A stretch of DNA of 64,000 bases from Argyresthia goedartella (lineage: Eukaryota; Arthropoda; Insecta; Lepidoptera; Argyresthiidae): assembly GCA_949825045.1 (NCBI GenBank), contig OX463827.1:7834501-7898500 (forward strand). The letters are read 5' to 3'. A program made the translations under genes and the position numbers. Each line of letters begins with the position of its first letter. Within the stretch, counting starts at the first letter, position 1. The notes beneath the pieces are model-generated. The model was not told the origin of the DNA. It searched no databases and saw only the letters and a program-made list of their open reading frames with translations. Shown here in pieces: positions 63,618 to 64,000 of the stretch.

Positions 63618-64000
63618 AAATAACACTCACACTTCACTGACTGACGTCACTTGCTCACAGTTTTGGAACGGTTGTACTTTAGGCTGATTGTTTCCGATAA
63701 TAAAACTAAAAAAACTACAATATCAATATTTGTTTCGACTGACATCTGCGTCATCGACTAACAGGAAAACTGTTGATACTTGACAGTTTTACACATTTAA
63801 ACAAATTACGACTGATGAAGTACCTTATGTGTTTACGGATATTTTAGTAATCCTGTAATATTTTTTGATAGGAATAACGGAACTTAGTTAGGAACACAAT
63901 TATCTCGAAATGGTTTTCTCAGTTTTGTACCTTTGATTTTTTTTCATGGTCAATGTTTTATGTTTTTTTTTGGTTGGCACCTTGGGAGCAACCAAAAAAT
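63618..64000. other. Unassigned right edge
   Basis: AT-rich DNA with no gene or repeat copy recognised up to the window end. Confidence 0.4.

Overview
This is a transposon-dense stretch of eukaryotic, almost certainly lepidopteran (moth or butterfly), nuclear DNA. It is AT-rich, with no operons, ribosome-binding sites or long host open reading frames. It is packed with repeats of types I associate with Lepidoptera: a ~400-bp family whose ends read GGGTTCCGTACC / GGTACGGAACCC (here called E1), three tRNA-derived SINE families (S1-S3), RTE, CR1/Jockey-type and R4/Dong-type non-LTR retrotransposons, and mariner-type DNA transposons. I could not support any intact host gene. The only convincing full-length protein is a transposase. 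Family names here are assigned from memory of protein motifs; no database was searched.

Layout. 0-9 kb: a 664-bp-spaced direct repeat at the left edge, a double-hairpin element (family DH, copy 1), two E1 copies (one internally expanded), a LINE-A 3' end, an RTE C-terminus and a 490-bp long-TIR element. 9-19 kb: a hAT-like terminal remnant, an RTE reverse-transcriptase pseudogene, SINEs, a reversed DH copy, a SINE with a perfect target-site duplication, LINE 3' ends and an unrecognised acidic/basic ORF. 19-27 kb: E1-variant copies, two copies of a TTAA-flanked MITE, palindromes and a partial DH copy. 27-36 kb: a complete 1.3-kb maT (DD37D) mariner relative next to a LINE-A reverse-transcriptase pseudogene, a mariner remnant joined to a LINE tail, an endonuclease fragment, a DH copy, and the 5' half of a CR1-like LINE with PHD-like, coiled-coil and esterase-like remnants.

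36-47 kb: S1 SINEs, a ~1.5-kb satellite array of ~140-bp units, a 148-bp tandem pair carrying nuclear-receptor-type half-sites, E1, hairpins, and a 496-bp TIR element nested in SINE sequence. 47-54 kb: a 2.75-kb tandem duplication with CCTC microhomology at its breakpoints, followed by a LINE in reverse. 54-64 kb: another TTAA MITE, SINEs, an inverted pair of E1 copies, a degenerate R4/Dong-like LINE, an RTE end and a final E1.

The transposons relate as autonomous sources (maT transposase, LINE reverse transcriptases) and non-autonomous passengers (SINEs, MITEs, fold-back elements). The least familiar items are the DH double-hairpin family, the TTAA MITE family, the 140-bp satellite, and a short module shared by otherwise different TIR elements.
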